From positions 1,335,649-1,399,648 of the forward strand of contig KL647318.1 of the NCBI GenBank assembly GCA_000727475.1: a DNA stretch of 64,000 nt. Direction: 5' to 3'. Every line of letters starts with the position of its first letter. Within the stretch, counting starts at the first letter, position 1. Shown piece by piece: positions 46,080 to 58,085 of the stretch. Position numbers and translations under genes: made by a program. Below the pieces are notes generated by a model, which ran no database searches, was not told the origin of the DNA, and saw only the letters and a list, made by a program, of their open reading frames with translations. The stretch comes from Sarcocystis neurona. Taxonomy: Eukaryota; Apicomplexa; Conoidasida; Eucoccidiorida; Sarcocystidae.

Positions 46080-49000
46080 ATGCGGCCATTTTACCCGCCG
46101 TCGGCCCCCGCAGGTCTCGCTGTGTCGCCTCCTGCTGCAGCAACAGCGGCGGATGCAAACGCGTACGCGGCGACGTTTGGCAGCAACCAGTCGCCTGAGC
46201 GCAGCTCACAGTGGGGGGACGGCAGCGAGGAATTTCCTGCTGCAGGGTCGTTGAGCAGCCCGCCTGACAGCACAACGAGTTTTCGCAGTGCTTCTCCAGG
46301 TTCGCCAGCAGGTCTTCCCGCTTGTGCTGAGACGTTGACTCCGTCGTCGTTTGCTGCCCCAGCCCGTGCCCTCGCCGCCGCCGTTGCAACTCCACTGGCA
46401 AATCATTCGCGGAAGTGTTTGCTGGATTCGCTGAGCAGTGTTGTGGGAAAGAAGCTGCTTTTGCTCGATGAAACCCTCGCAGGTGCGCTGTCTTTGTTAG
46501 TTGACTCTCCGACGCTGCAGCAGCAGGGTGTTGACCGCTGCTTTCCTCTACGCTCCTATCCGCTGCACGCCTCTGCTGTCTCCCCCACCGCGGCTGCTGC
46601 TTCCCTTGTCCTCTTCTTTTGCCGTCCGCATCTTTCCCTTTTGCCTCTCATAGCTCACCATATCCAGTTTATCGAGCGCACGTATGCGCCGACGCGACCG
46701 CAGGCGGTTGCTGCTGACTTTCCTAACGAAAGCGCTTCTGATCATGCGTCTGCTCTCCACAGCAACGGAGCGGGAGGCAGCAAAAGGTCCTGCTCCTCAG
46801 CAGCGCCCACCAACTTCGTGGACGACGCAGGAAGCACAGAACTAGGTGCAGCTCCAGACGCACATAAAGCGCCAAGTGGAGAAACTCAACAAGGAACGGT
46901 TGCTCCTCTGGTCTGCCGTTTTCCAGTGCCCACGAGTTTTTCCCCTTCGGGGAGGCACTACTTTGTAGTGTGCATCCCTGCAGCTTCAGACTTTTTCACG
47001 AGTGAATTCCGGCGCCTGCTGGCGTGTGGACCTCTGCCACTCCCGACTGTTGTTGCAGGAGCAGGAGCGGGAGCAGGAGCGGCAGCAGCAGCGTCCGCCG
47101 GCGCAGCAGCTCCAGACTCGAGTCTGTGTGATAGACAGCTGCAAGAGGAAGCTTCTGCCTCAGGATCTACAGGGGGGGTTGCATCCTCTCTCTTTTCGAA
47201 TTTGAGCAGTCTACCCGCCAATCTCTTCGGAGTGTCGGGTGTGTCGAGTTCGCAAGCTGGGGCACCAAGCGCCAAACTGAAGGGGTCTCCCGGTGTTGGG
47301 GCTGCAGCGCTCCCTCCAGTCCTCAGCCAGGGCAGCGCTACCGTTACGAGTTGTCCGTTGTTCTTCTTCCCTCTGGCGCAGGACCTGCTTTCTCTGGAGC
47401 TCCCGAACTCGTACCGAGATTTACACTTGTATGGAGACCGGACGCCCAGCCAACTTGCTGCTGCAGCGATTCTGCTGATGCAGGAGGAGCTGCTTCACGG
47501 CGCGCTTATTCCGCAGCTGCGCTCGTTGGGCACCGCTGCGAAGGCGGTCGCCGATCAGCTGATCCAGCGTCGAAAGGAACGCCAGGCGCAGGAGACTGAA
47601 CAGCAACAGCAGCAACAACTCTCACTTTATGGACCAGCAGCCGCAGGCCTTTTCGGCAGACCAAGCGGAATCCTCTCAGGAGGAGAGGGAGGGGGAATAG
47701 GAGGACATGCGCTGTCCCACGGTGCAGCGGCTGCCGCAGCCCGCGCCTACCGCTCTCAAGTTGTACGAGCAGATCAGAAAGCTGGAGGGGATGCTGCCTT
47801 CCTTGCAGCCAAGGCGACTCATGCAGGAGCAGCGCCAGCGACACCTGGGAAAGACAGCGGCAAGGCAGGAGATCCACCTACGCCTACCGACAACTCAGAC
47901 TTCCAGGACTCCCAGGGTGCCGTCGAACTTTCTCTGCCGCTGCTTCCTCTCGCGCCGCCTACGCGCTTCGTACTATCTCGGGACGACATGACCTGGGAAG
48001 AAGAAGATGAAGACGTAAACAGCTGTCCTCAAGAGCCTGAGAGTGCTGCTGCGACAAAGTCAAGTGCAGGTCACGCACACGGCTTAGAGTCAGCAGTCGG
48101 GAAAGGCCGTGCAGCAGGCCGATACGCGGAAGACGGACGGCTGTCTTCAACGGACAAATCCGAGGATGGCTACAGCCCACAAGGAGAGGATAGGGATTTC
48201 CACGGACGCAGCAAGCAGCCAGCGATAGGCTTTCAGTCTGACTGCGTTAAAGTTGATATGCTTGTGCTCATAGACAGGCGCTCAGATCTCATAACTCCGT
48301 TATGTACTGCATTTACGTACGAAGCGCTCCTGGACGCGATTTTTGGGATTGACGCTGCTTCTGTGGACGTCCCGCAGCAACTGTTGTTGCAGCAGCCGCA
48401 GCAGCAGCACACCGCTGCAAGGCAGCAAGCCGTCGTTAATGCAGACGGCGGCAGTAGTGGCAGAAGCGGCTCGCTTTTGTCTTTCACTCCGTTTTTTGGG
48501 GGAGAAAAGGAGACAGAGACACGGAGCAGCAAAGTGGTGGGCGTCCCCGTGTTGCTCCCATTGGGGCCTCGTCGACGAATCTCTCTTGTGGCTGACGGCC
48601 TGTATGCGCTGTTACGCGACCTACATCAGTCGGCTGTGGGTGCTCGACTACACAGCATCGCTAGCGGCATTCAACAGACGTACAAGGAAAAGGATGCTCT
48701 GCGCTCGATTCAGGAGATATCTGTGTTTATCAGTAAGTTCCGAGTGAAGCAGAAGGAGCACTCTTCCCTGTCGCTTCACGTGCGGCTAGCCTCTTTTTTG
48801 GCCGCAGTGACTCAGGATCCCGCTTTTGTACAGCGCTTGGCGCTTGAAGACGAACTGTTGCAGTTTGGGGTCAGCAGTAGCAGCAGCACCCCCCCGTTGA
48901 AGAGCAGCGTCGTGGCTCAGTTTGAAGCTCTGCTCGAGGACGCTGCTGTTGCAGACCGTTTGTGGTGGGCCCCCGATGCTGCGGCAGGAGTTGACGCCGG

Positions 49001-49576
49001 GAAATCTGTGGGAGGCGAAGCGTACATGCAACAGCGACTGCAGCAAGCCCAGGGCAGCAGCAGTGCTGCAGTGGCAGCTGGCGTTGGCCTGGGGAGTGAA
49101 GGAGGCAATCGCTGGAGAGGGACGGCTGCGGCGGGCACTGGACTGGTGGATTTCTATCGGCTGCTGTGCTTGGCTTCACTCGTGAATGGGGGCTTGCGCA
49201 GCAAGCAGATTGAGAATATTCGTGTCGGCCTGCTGCAACACTTCGGCTTCGAAGAAGTGCAGCGTCTGGCTCTGCTGCATCGTGTCGGCCTGCTGCGGCA
49301 GACCGGCGGAGTCAGCGCAACAGGAAGTGTCGCTGCAGGCGTGGACAAAAGCGGGGCGGGGTCCTCTGCTGGTGGCGACGCCAAAGTGCAAGGGATGCAC
49401 GACAGCGCAGCCCGAGACGACGCAGAGGGTGCAGCGGCTGGAGGAGGCTTTGCACCAGGCACGTGGAAAATTCTCAAGAGGGACTGTAATCTGTTATCAG
49501 ACGGCACCGAAGGCGATCAGGCCATGATGGAGAGCATAGCGTATGCGTGTTCCGGATATGCGCCTCTTTCTGTAAG
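46080..49576 (+). CDS. VPS33: Exon 1 of VPS33
   Basis: Residues 1 to 1165. The first 95 or so residues are Ala/Pro/Ser-rich. Other insertions include an Ala-Gly run near 47056-47110, a Gln-rich stretch near 47596-47620 and a Gly/Ala-rich block near 49300-49460. The donor is AG|GTAGGT, phase 2. Confidence 0.88.
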
Positions 49577-51360
49577 GTAGGTGTGGACGAACGAAGGCTC
49601 TCGCGAATTTTGTCCACGAGGAAGAAATAGACATCTGGGAAGTCTGCGCGTAAAGTGCATATTCTGCCGGATCCAGTGCGCAGAGAGAGAGGTGTCAGCG
49701 GGGCAGGTGTCCAAGGTGTATCAATCGTAGAGTGAGAGCAGCCGAATGAAGAACACGTGCGGCAGAAGAGCAACGGCCGCGAATGGGGGGGGCAATAGGG
49801 TGCCGCACAGCCTACTCACGGCTTCGGCTGCCGCCCATGCGTATCACGCACGGATGCCGCGCTCTGCTGTAAGGGCTGAGCAAAGGGTGATTTCGAAATG
49901 GACGCTACTATCCACCGTAATAGCTTAATACCATCGTGGGCGCATGTGGCCGTCTGGTAGCAACAACAGTGCAACAGGTGAGCAGGAGCAGCAGTCTCGC
50001 GAGGTATGCGCGTCTCGAGATTATCACGTGGTCAGGCGTTCTAAGCAAAGTCACAGGCGGATCCCAGAGCCACCCCTGCCTGTCCAACGTCTCATCTGGA
50101 CTGTTGTCGAGTAAACAACACACGAACTATATTTTTGTATGTATGTATACACGTGCACCTATGCAGCGAGCTACGTATACGAAACGACGGCTGCTTATGT
50201 AATTTGGCGCTGCAGTAGCGCAGCGGGAAATATTTAACGGCTGTTCCTATGGAAATTCTTTCTGCAGAGAGATTTTAATGTCACTGCACGGTGAGCGTGG
50301 TGGTCAGAGGGTCGTGCGTAAGTGCAGCCCGGCCTGATTTTTCTTTCTCGAATATCGTGCAGGTTTAGAAAGGGCGAGAAGTAGCGGCAGTTTTCTGCGG
50401 TGTGTCGGTCTCCATCTTCATTGGGTGGACACAACTGAGTCTGACTTCGGAGTGCAGAAATGGCTGCCGGCGTGTCCCTGTCACGTATGCGGTAATGCCA
50501 GCCCATTTGTACGCACGTCGGAATTCTTAGCAGGGTGTTCTTATCGTTTCTAACAATACTGTTAGAAAACTGTGCAAATGAATTTGGGGGTATTCTCACG
50601 TCGTTTCGGCCTGCTATGCTGGTTTGATTGATACCGTCATATACGTGCACGACCCGTACGTACACTTTTTATATGTCTATATATGTATGCACTTGTGTAT
50701 ACAGTTCTGTCCTTGTTTTCTTCTACAAGCGTACGTGCTCGTGCTGGAAAAAGCAGACGTACAGCGGGGTTGTATTCAGGTTGTGCGTTTTGCCCTCTGT
50801 CTTTACCGACTCTCCGCAGACTGATCGAACTTCTCTTCGAACACGCCAGCGGCTGGCGCGCGATACCGCATCTCCTTTCGCTCTTGTGGGGTCCTGCAAT
50901 GGAAGTGCGTCAGCAGCCGCAGCCGGTGACATTCGCGACCTCCTCGGTGCAATCGCAGCGAGAGGCAGAGACGCTTGATCTTTCTGCAACGGGAGGAAAG
51001 ATCACACTGGGAGATGGACAGTTGTTGCAAGAACAAGAAAAAGGGGGACCGGTAGTAGCGCCAGAAGACATTATGACGGTGCTAGTATTTTTTCTGGGGG
51101 GAGTCACCCATGCAGAAGTCGCGGCGATACGACGTCTCAACGAACTTGAGCTGCAGCGCTACCACCAGCGCAGGCTGCAAAGTTGCGAATTCAGCAGTCC
51201 GCAGACAGAAGATTCTACAGCAAAGCTGAGGCGCTTTGTTATCCTGACGACAGAGGTTACCAACGCCAAGAAACTTATCGAGAGCTGCAGAGAGCCAGCA
51301 CTAGATAATTGCGGACGTTTTCGCTGGAGCCCTTGTATATGCGCAGAGGACAGTAGCTGA
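46080..51360 (+). CDS. VPS33: VPS33-type Sec1/Munc18 (SM) vesicle-fusion protein, 2 exons
   Basis: Join of 46080-49576 and 50820-51360; 4,038 nt, 1,345 residues, against about 600 for usual VPS33. The phase-2 junction rebuilds SGYAPLSVR-LIELLFEHASG, the hallmark C-terminal SM segment. The order matches VPS33: GKKLLLLD near residue 123, FFCRPHLSLLPLIAHHI, QDLLSLELPNSYRDLHLYGD, VDMLVLIDRRSDLITPL near 722 followed by TYEALLDAIFGI, VADGLYALLRDLH near 835, a RLLCLASLVNGGLRSKQIE helix near 1026, VFFLGGVTHAEVAAIRRL near 1255 and RFVILTTEV near 1306. VPS33 is the SNARE-binding core subunit of HOPS and CORVET at endosomes and vacuoles; apicomplexans use it for traffic to secretory organelles. Ala/Gly/Ser/Gln-rich insertions explain the extra length. 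The start is the first ATG after an in-frame TGA. Confidence 0.9.
50820..51360 (+). CDS. VPS33: Exon 2 of VPS33
   Basis: The acceptor is CGACTCTCCGCAG; the first base completes Arg. It encodes the C-terminal SM segment with FLGGVTHAEVAAIRRL and FVILTTEV, ending TGA at 51358-51360. The preceding intron is 1,243 nt. Confidence 0.88.
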
Positions 51361-53493
51361 ACTCAGTATGTATTTTTAGCTTGACCAGAACGAAGCGGGC
51401 AGCGAAATGTGGTTGAAATGTTACAGTGGAGCACTTTTAGCTGCAGGGATGAATGGAAGCGCTGCGGCGGCACTGATGGAGCAGTGTCGACAGGTTGCAG
51501 CACCTTGCCGCATGAGTGGCAGCCGCGCAGTATCGGGAGCCCATTCCCACCGGAGAGTCTCTCCATCAGATGTTAGACCACTCTTGCAGTAAATTCCATA
51601 TTTGATTTTACGTGGATTCGTGTGTGGAATCCTGTCCGTCACTTGAATCCCCGAAGGATGTACTGCATTGGTTGCAGACGCATATTCGTATTGGCCGCAA
51701 AGAATCAGTTGCCCGAAAACGCTGCTTCCAGGAGGGGTGTGTACGGAAGTCGTGCTCACCCTGACGCGTGCACACTTTCGTGGTTCCACCGTCTCCTGCC
51801 TTCATCTGCGGTGCCAGCTTCCTTCTGTGCTACGTGAGTGATGAGCGTATTTATCCTCCACGTTCGTTCGTGTTACTTTATATCACGCAGAGTGGCGTTT
51901 ATAGCTGTTGCGTGGCTCTTCTTTTATGACCTAGCTTTACTACGACTGCGATCTGTATTTGTACTACTCCGCCCCTCTCTATCATCTTAAGTAAACACAT
52001 ACAAATATGAGAACTAGGTGGAGATGTTTTTTGGGGTGTTGTTTGGTAGTAAATCGAAGCCTTGTCGCACAATTTTCTTTGAGGCTTTTCTCACACACTT
52101 GTGTTCAAATGGACAAAAGGATGCTCTTGGGACGTAGACGTCCACCTAGGTGTACGAGCTAAAGTTGTTACGTGGTACTCATTTTCAGCGGACGTAGCCG
52201 CGTTGGTGGCGACATCATCAAATAATTGGTGAGGATGGCATTTTCCTTGCTTACCTAGGACGGTCGTGAGGTTGGAGTGCGGACAGATAAATTAGATAGC
52301 ATTTACTGCTTGCAAAGGTGGAGTCGCTATCAAATCACGTGATCATTCACTTAAGTGTAGATTGCTTCCACGTGAACAGTCACGCTTAAGTGAGCGAAAC
52401 GGTGTTAAGGTACAGTGTTCATGTGTGCGTGATGACCGATGACCGCGAGGTTGGCGGGTTGCTTTTACAAAGACCTGTCTTCAGGGCTCACGTTGAACAT
52501 TTAGAGACTCAGGATCCCCGCCCAGTCAATACTGTACCCGCATTTGTCTATAAACTGTTTTCAAAGTGCCTTTCCTTTTCAGCATTAATGAGAGATATGG
52601 ACGCCTGCGCACGGTAGTACAGGCACTTGAGATGTAGACGCACAAAAGTATGTCTACATCTCGGGCGGGATCGCATGAAATATAGACGCTTGCTACCAAC
52701 GCTGTACAAAATACCCGGTTCCAAAGGCAGAACCAGCCGCAGGCCTCCCGCGCTACAGTCGCCGACTACTACACACGGTTAAATAGGCAGCGGGAGACAT
52801 TCTAGGCGTACGCTTGGTACAAGTAACCGGAAATCATTGAGAAAATACTGTGGAAAAGTACTCGGCAATAACAAACATCAGATCGGATGCGCACTACCCC
52901 GAGGCCGCGGACTACTCTGCTATCAAAACGGTGCCGAAAAAGTCACCCGTTGTTCCGTCGCCTCCAACACTCGTACTTTGCAAGAAGCAGGAGGAGCAGA
53001 AACAAATGACGAGATGGAACAAGACGACCGAATGATAAAAGAACGGGGGCTCTTCCTGTGCCTGTGATTTTGCGTACATCCCATTGTAACTGATACCCAA
53101 TAGGATCACCGTACCGGCAGCGAACGTTTGCCACCTACACACTGTACGACGAATTAAGCGATGAGATCGTGCTTCACACGAAGAGGTTGCTTGCAGCTTG
53201 TGCACCTGACACATGCACACGGCAGAAGCTTTGGGTGTCTCTTTGAATCGTAATCACCCCTATGTTTCTGGGCGTACGCATATGCCTGCGTGTGCACGTT
53301 CCCGCAGAGTTGCAGCACGCAGTACCGAGACACGGAAGTCGAATGCGTTTTTTACGCTGCTTGTAGCATACACGTTCCCGTGGCCGCTTCGCGTACGTCA
53401 TACAGAAAATATCGTACCCCTTCTGCTGACGGACATAGCCGGCTGTCGGATTACAGTTGCTTTGCCAACGGTCTCGAGACAGTGCATTACGCT
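51361..53493. other. Convergent intergenic region between VPS33 and the lipoate ligase
   Basis: Must hold both 3' UTRs. A hairpin at 52629-52662 is the only distinct structure. No gene is recognised. Confidence 0.5.
52629..52662. other. Perfect 11-bp inverted repeat with 12-base loop
   Basis: GAGATGTAGAC, twelve bases, then GTCTACATCTC, between two convergent genes. No T-run follows on either side, so there is no terminator evidence. Confidence 0.6.
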
Positions 53494-55352
53494 TCAAATA
53501 GGAACAATTCTATTAATTTCGAATAGATTTCTGTAAACCTTTTCGAGGACTTCTCTCCCACTGGCGTCAATCAAACGCGTAGAGCGCATACCTTTAAGGC
53601 TACCCTCGAACAGCTCATAAACTAGCTCTCTTACTGCCTCGATCGGCAGCACATGAAGCCGACGACCCTTTCCATTTGTTCCTTCGAAGAACCCTTCCGT
53701 TCTTTGTGTTCCCCTAGTATCTTCGGCAGGATCCGCCGCCTCTGAAATTTGGACACGCTCCTCTCTGCACGCTTCACTCTTAGGTGAGGCTACGTTCCAG
53801 CATCGGGCCAAATGGTCTACGCCAGCCCACAATCGTTTAAACTCCGTGGGGATCCTATTGTCTGAAGAAACAACGCAATGTACGCAATCCCACTCTTCCT
53901 CGTCATGGTCGAGTTGTTCCTTTGATCCTTTTTCCCGTTCTTTCATTCGTGCCGCAGCGGGACTGCTTCCTGAGCTCGGTGGAAACTTCGCTGCCGACCT
54001 CGAATGCCTTCTCTCCCCAGAATTTTCACTCGAACGCCTCACAGAAATTGCTTCTTCCCGACCGTGTATCTCCTCACAGTGACAGCTCCGTACGCAAAGA
54101 GCGGCGTTCCGCCTCAACGCGTGTCCCTCGAAAAGCAAACCAAGCGACAACAGCACACTCGACGGCGTGTCTAGGGGCAAACCCTTGTCGATTTCTCCCG
54201 CACAGTCTCCGCGTGGGTGCAAAACTTCAGAAGCATAGTCGTGAGATCGCTCCGCAGACGATGCCCATGTGCTTCCTCCGGCGCCTTCAGAGTGTTGCTG
54301 CTTAACGTCATGCGGTGCGATTCGCACATGAGACTTCAGACCTTCGCGCACACTCCGTAAGAAAGCTATGTGCGAGCGACTGCTGCGATACTTCGGCTGT
54401 TTCGCGGGCAGAAGCAGCAGATCTTTCAATTCTCCCTGCAGCTGCTTCTCGTCCCAAATGAACGAGGTGTGCTGCAGTCCATAGTGGCGAGACACAGCTT
54501 GAGCGTTACCGCCCACTTTGTAAATTAGCTGCGACGCGTTTTCTGTATGAACCTGGAAAGGGTCGTGACCGGCAGCTGTTTGTCCCGTCCTTGTCCTCGG
54601 AGTGCACGTCAACGAGGGACAGCAAGATTCAACGGAGCTGCGAGAAGCCTCATGAACTGAAGGCGCACATGTGTTTGGCACAGTTGTGGCAGAAGAGCTT
54701 CCGCAAATACGACTGCTGCTCGGATACGTGACGACATAATCGTTTTCCAAGAAACCCCAACGTGACGCAGCGAACGGCGACAGAGCGGCCAGAGCGAAAC
54801 TACGTGAGTTCCAGGAGGCAGGTTTTAAGGCCGCTTCTCTGCGTTGCGTTTCCGGTATACCTGGTTCTGTTTCGCGTGCTATCGCTTCGTGAGCAATTGA
54901 ACCCTCGTACAGCTCATGCGTTTCTGTAAAAGAGGGTGGTCCAGCTGCTGCTCCTGTCCCTCTTGAAGAGGTGCTGTTGGTTGGTGGCGCCGCCGAATCC
55001 GCCACCGCTGCTACTCCCCTCTTTAAGCAGGCCGCTGCACTGGGTGCCTCCTGTGTGGCGCCGGAAGCACCCCGCTGCTTCTTCCATAAATTTTCTCCAA
55101 GGTACAAGCTGGTACAGACACCAAACAGGTCTCGTGGATATGGCCGACAACGCGAAAACGTGTGGGGAAGCAGCAGCCCCACGCAGAAGCACTCATTTCC
55201 GCTGCCTATAACGACTGTACCTCCTCCGCTGAAACGTTTTATAAACAGAGCCCTCTGCTGCTGCAGAACACTTTCGGGATCGCGAACGCAGGCAGCAGGT
55301 TGCCCGCTGAGTCCAAAGATGACTGCTTGTGGAGGATACGGGAGCTGATATT
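53494..55352 (-). CDS. Exon 2 of the lipoate ligase
   Basis: The acceptor is TTTGATACGCAG; two bases complete Glu. It carries the GGG and GGNAQ ligase motifs and runs open to the stop at 53494-53496. The intron is 286 nt. Confidence 0.85.
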
Positions 55353-56839
55353 CTGCGTATCAAACAAGCAGCACAGCGAAAATACTACCGTTCATCGGAA
55401 CTGTATGCGCCATTCAGCAATGCAGCAAAGGCGCCAGCTTTCATCACCGTTACCGCACTACGCAGCCACAGTATTCAGTTCCTACAACGAAAGGGAGTGC
55501 CGGCTAATAATCGCCGCAGCGAAGCGACTCGGAAACCTGGCCTTTCAACAGCAGTGTTCCCGGGTCACGCACAAATCATTGTTCGGGGTGCGGCCCCCGT
55601 AGAGGGTAAACATTTTCTGGAACTATCCACTGTTTCACCACTACGGAAACATTGCCACAGTAGACGACGTTGATGCTGTTGCCCGGTATCTAGTGCTCTA
55701 CGGTAGTCTTCTCTGGAGACGCTGCTGTGAGCACGTCTGCGTGCCATGCCGGCTTGACGGCCCGCGTGTCTCGCGTGACAAGGTTTCTTACTTCTGCCGC
55801 TGCGGCCGCCGTGGCAGCTGGTATTACCGTAGGCAGGGCGATACGGTGGATGGTGCAAGAAAGCGCATGCAACCGACGGCAATGACATTGTTTGCTGTGG
55901 TTGTATTTGCCCGTGCTGCTCTTGCCGCTGCTGTGGTTGGTTCTGCTGCAGAGGATGAAGCTGTCCGAGGTCCTTCCTGTTGATACTCTGCTGCGTGATC
56001 GCCTGCTGCTGCTGACACACTGTCTGCGACAGCACACGCTGCTGCTGCGGCTGCACTGCGGTACGGATGTCCGTACCGTCGTGGGCCTTAGAGATACGTG
56101 CATCCCTTGGCCACGCATTTCTATCGGCAGGAGGGTCAACGGCTTGCGCACTTGAAAAGCTAGCCGCTGAAACCCTTACCGTGCGCTCCTGTGACACAGC
56201 TGCCGCAGAAACGCGCCCGCTGTCTATAACTGTTCTCTGTCCTAGGAGGCGGTACAGAGCTTCTTCGAACACAATTGCCTCATACGGGTGCAAGCTGAAC
56301 GAGTGAATAACGTAGAAAATCCCACGTGGTTTCTTGTCAGGTGTTCCTGCGACTGAACAACCCAGAGATTCTGCCACTCCCGAGACTGCTTCTAAACTCG
56401 CTGCTGTATTGGGGGAGGTTCTTACAGGAGGAGTAGAGTTGGCTTCCTGCTGCGGTTGTTGCTGCTTCACCTGTCTGCTGCCCAGCGGTGCTCGTGGCAG
56501 GCCTGCCAGCAGCGGATGGAAAACACCAGGCCACGGGAGGCCACAGCAGCTGTCCGTGTCCGTATTGCTCTGGCTGGGAAACGTACTGAAGTCGCGCCTT
56601 TTGTTTCCGCTACGTCTCCGGCCCTCTCTGTCAATGCTCGCGCTAACGGCCCTGTTACCACTGTTAGAATTACCGAGCTGGGTGTTTCTCTTCGTAGAGA
56701 AATCTCCTCCGCTGCATGTGCAACGCGCCTGCGGCGACGCGACCAACCGGGCACCCAAATAGCAACAGGAGGGGACGCGCTGAGAAGAGCAAGCCACCAG
56801 TCGTGGCCCCAGCTGCTGCGTCAACACATACGTCTGCAT
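53494..56839 (-). CDS. Lipoate-protein ligase, eukaryotic/plant-like LplA family (LipL2-like), 2 exons
   Basis: Minus-strand join of 56839-55639 and 55352-53494; 3,060 nt, 1,019 residues, phase-1 junction. The first 45 residues have no acidic residue and several Arg, resembling a mitochondrial presequence. Family marks in order: HPYEAIVFEEALYRLL at 184-199, VIFGLSGQP at 411-419, KRFSGGGTVV at 439-448, RPYPRDLFG from about 470, GFLENDYV at 600-607, YKVGGNAQ with the presumed catalytic Lys679, HTSFIWD at 695-701 and PKYRSSRSH at 720-728. This combination matches plant-like LplA proteins that attach lipoate to E2 or H proteins; in apicomplexans such enzymes act in the mitochondrion. Long low-complexity insertions split the domain, and the C-terminal third is mostly disordered. 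A strong GTAAGG donor at 56180 suggests an alternative model. The family call is firm; the LipL2 assignment is inference. Confidence 0.85.
55639..56839 (-). CDS. Exon 1 of the lipoate ligase
   Basis: The ATG at 56839-56837 is the first in a frame open from an upstream stop. It encodes the possible presequence, the EEALYRLL helix and a long Gln-rich stretch. The donor AGT-G|GTGAAA (phase 1) gives LLWQCFRS-EYQLPYPP. The donor is moderate, and the 3' end could lie at 56180 with another small exon following. Confidence 0.65.
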
Positions 56840-57050
56840 AGGAATTGTAGGGATGGGCACAAAGATGAGGAAAAGCAAGGCACGAAGGTTTGAGTTCAGG
56901 AAAAGGAGTCACGGGCGAGAGTGGGGGGATGCGGCTTGATGACAAAGAACCGAGGAGGCGCGCGAGGCTCAGCGACGGCGGGCTGCGAAGTAGGCGGGAG
57001 GTAACTCTCACATTTGTTCGCAGCTGCCGGCAGCACAGAGTGTGAGCAGC

Positions 57051-58085
57051 ATGCGAGAAGTGCACATATCAGAGTATGACGACAAGAAAGCTGCCAGACC
57101 AACTACGACAACGAGACTGTCAGGTTTTCACGTATCAAGGGACGGAACGTGTGAGCAGGATGGCACTGCGGCGGCACGCCAGTTACCCAATATGTTTGTA
57201 CACAACAGAATTGATCGCTTACAGAGAAAGTGCGTCTTCAGAAGTGCGACATACTTTCGGAAGATATGGATGTTCACGGCCATGTACGCGGACGCAGGTA
57301 CATTCCCGTGCCCACGCATTTTCAGATATATTACGTATACACATCGAATCACAACTACGTGCAGGTATCAGGAAGTTCGCAAAAACCGCAGCCAGAGAAA
57401 CGCTACATGGGAGGATAGGAAGTGGCGAGAGATATCGAAAAGCGACTAGGCTAACAGACAAGACCCCAAAGACACAAACAGCAACATATGCAGAGACTTC
57501 GAGGAGGACGCCTTTGCGAGTGTAAAGTTAGTAAGGAAAGACAATTAAAGTACAGTATGCGGACTTCCAAGGAAGACACGTGCAGCTGTTATTTTCCTCT
57601 TGCAGCTTCAAGTCCCCTCGAAGGGCGCAGAGAGGCCCAGAGGGAGGCCTCAACCCACAAGGAAGGCGCACAGGCGGTGGTAACCCGTGCTTGCTAGGAC
57701 GGCGTCCGGGTGGTCTGGCGTGTAGTCTGCCCGTGACACGCACGCCTTTGACGTAATTGCTACGGTGTTCCTCTTGACACGACGCTGCGAAAACCTCAGT
57801 TATACTCCCTCCCAACTACACGCTGCTAACGCTTCTGCTGTCTGCGTTCGTGCCGAACGATTGCTGCGGATTGTCTCGCCGCCGATACGCGTCCATCAAG
57901 GTACGCAGCTGGTTGTTTTGCTGCATCTTCGGCTTCCCTTTTCTTCTTCTCACGCACTCTGTGGTTGCTCCGCCGGATGCACTGGAGACCTGCCCATCAA
58001 AAAAGATGAATTAGCAAGTGAAGTGATTCGCACACTCGTCAAGTATCACGAGTACCACCGGATGCGGCGGCGCCGGGGGCGGTGA
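57051..58085 (+). CDS. Candidate small two-exon gene, about 56 residues
   Basis: Proposed join of 57051-57123 and 57988-58085 (171 nt). Exon 1 starts at ATG 57051 (MREVHISEYDDKKAARPTTT) and ends phase 1 at TCAG|GTTTTC. Exon 2 starts after CACTGGAG and encodes DLPIKKDELASEVIRTLVKY and a basic tail (HRMRRRRGR) before TGA. The phases agree, and the product is hydrophilic with a likely helix. The gene would be divergent from the lipoate ligase, with about 210 bp between the two starts. I do not recognise the protein. The acceptor is not a typical CAG, so the model is provisional; exon 2 is the more convincing part. Confidence 0.35.
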
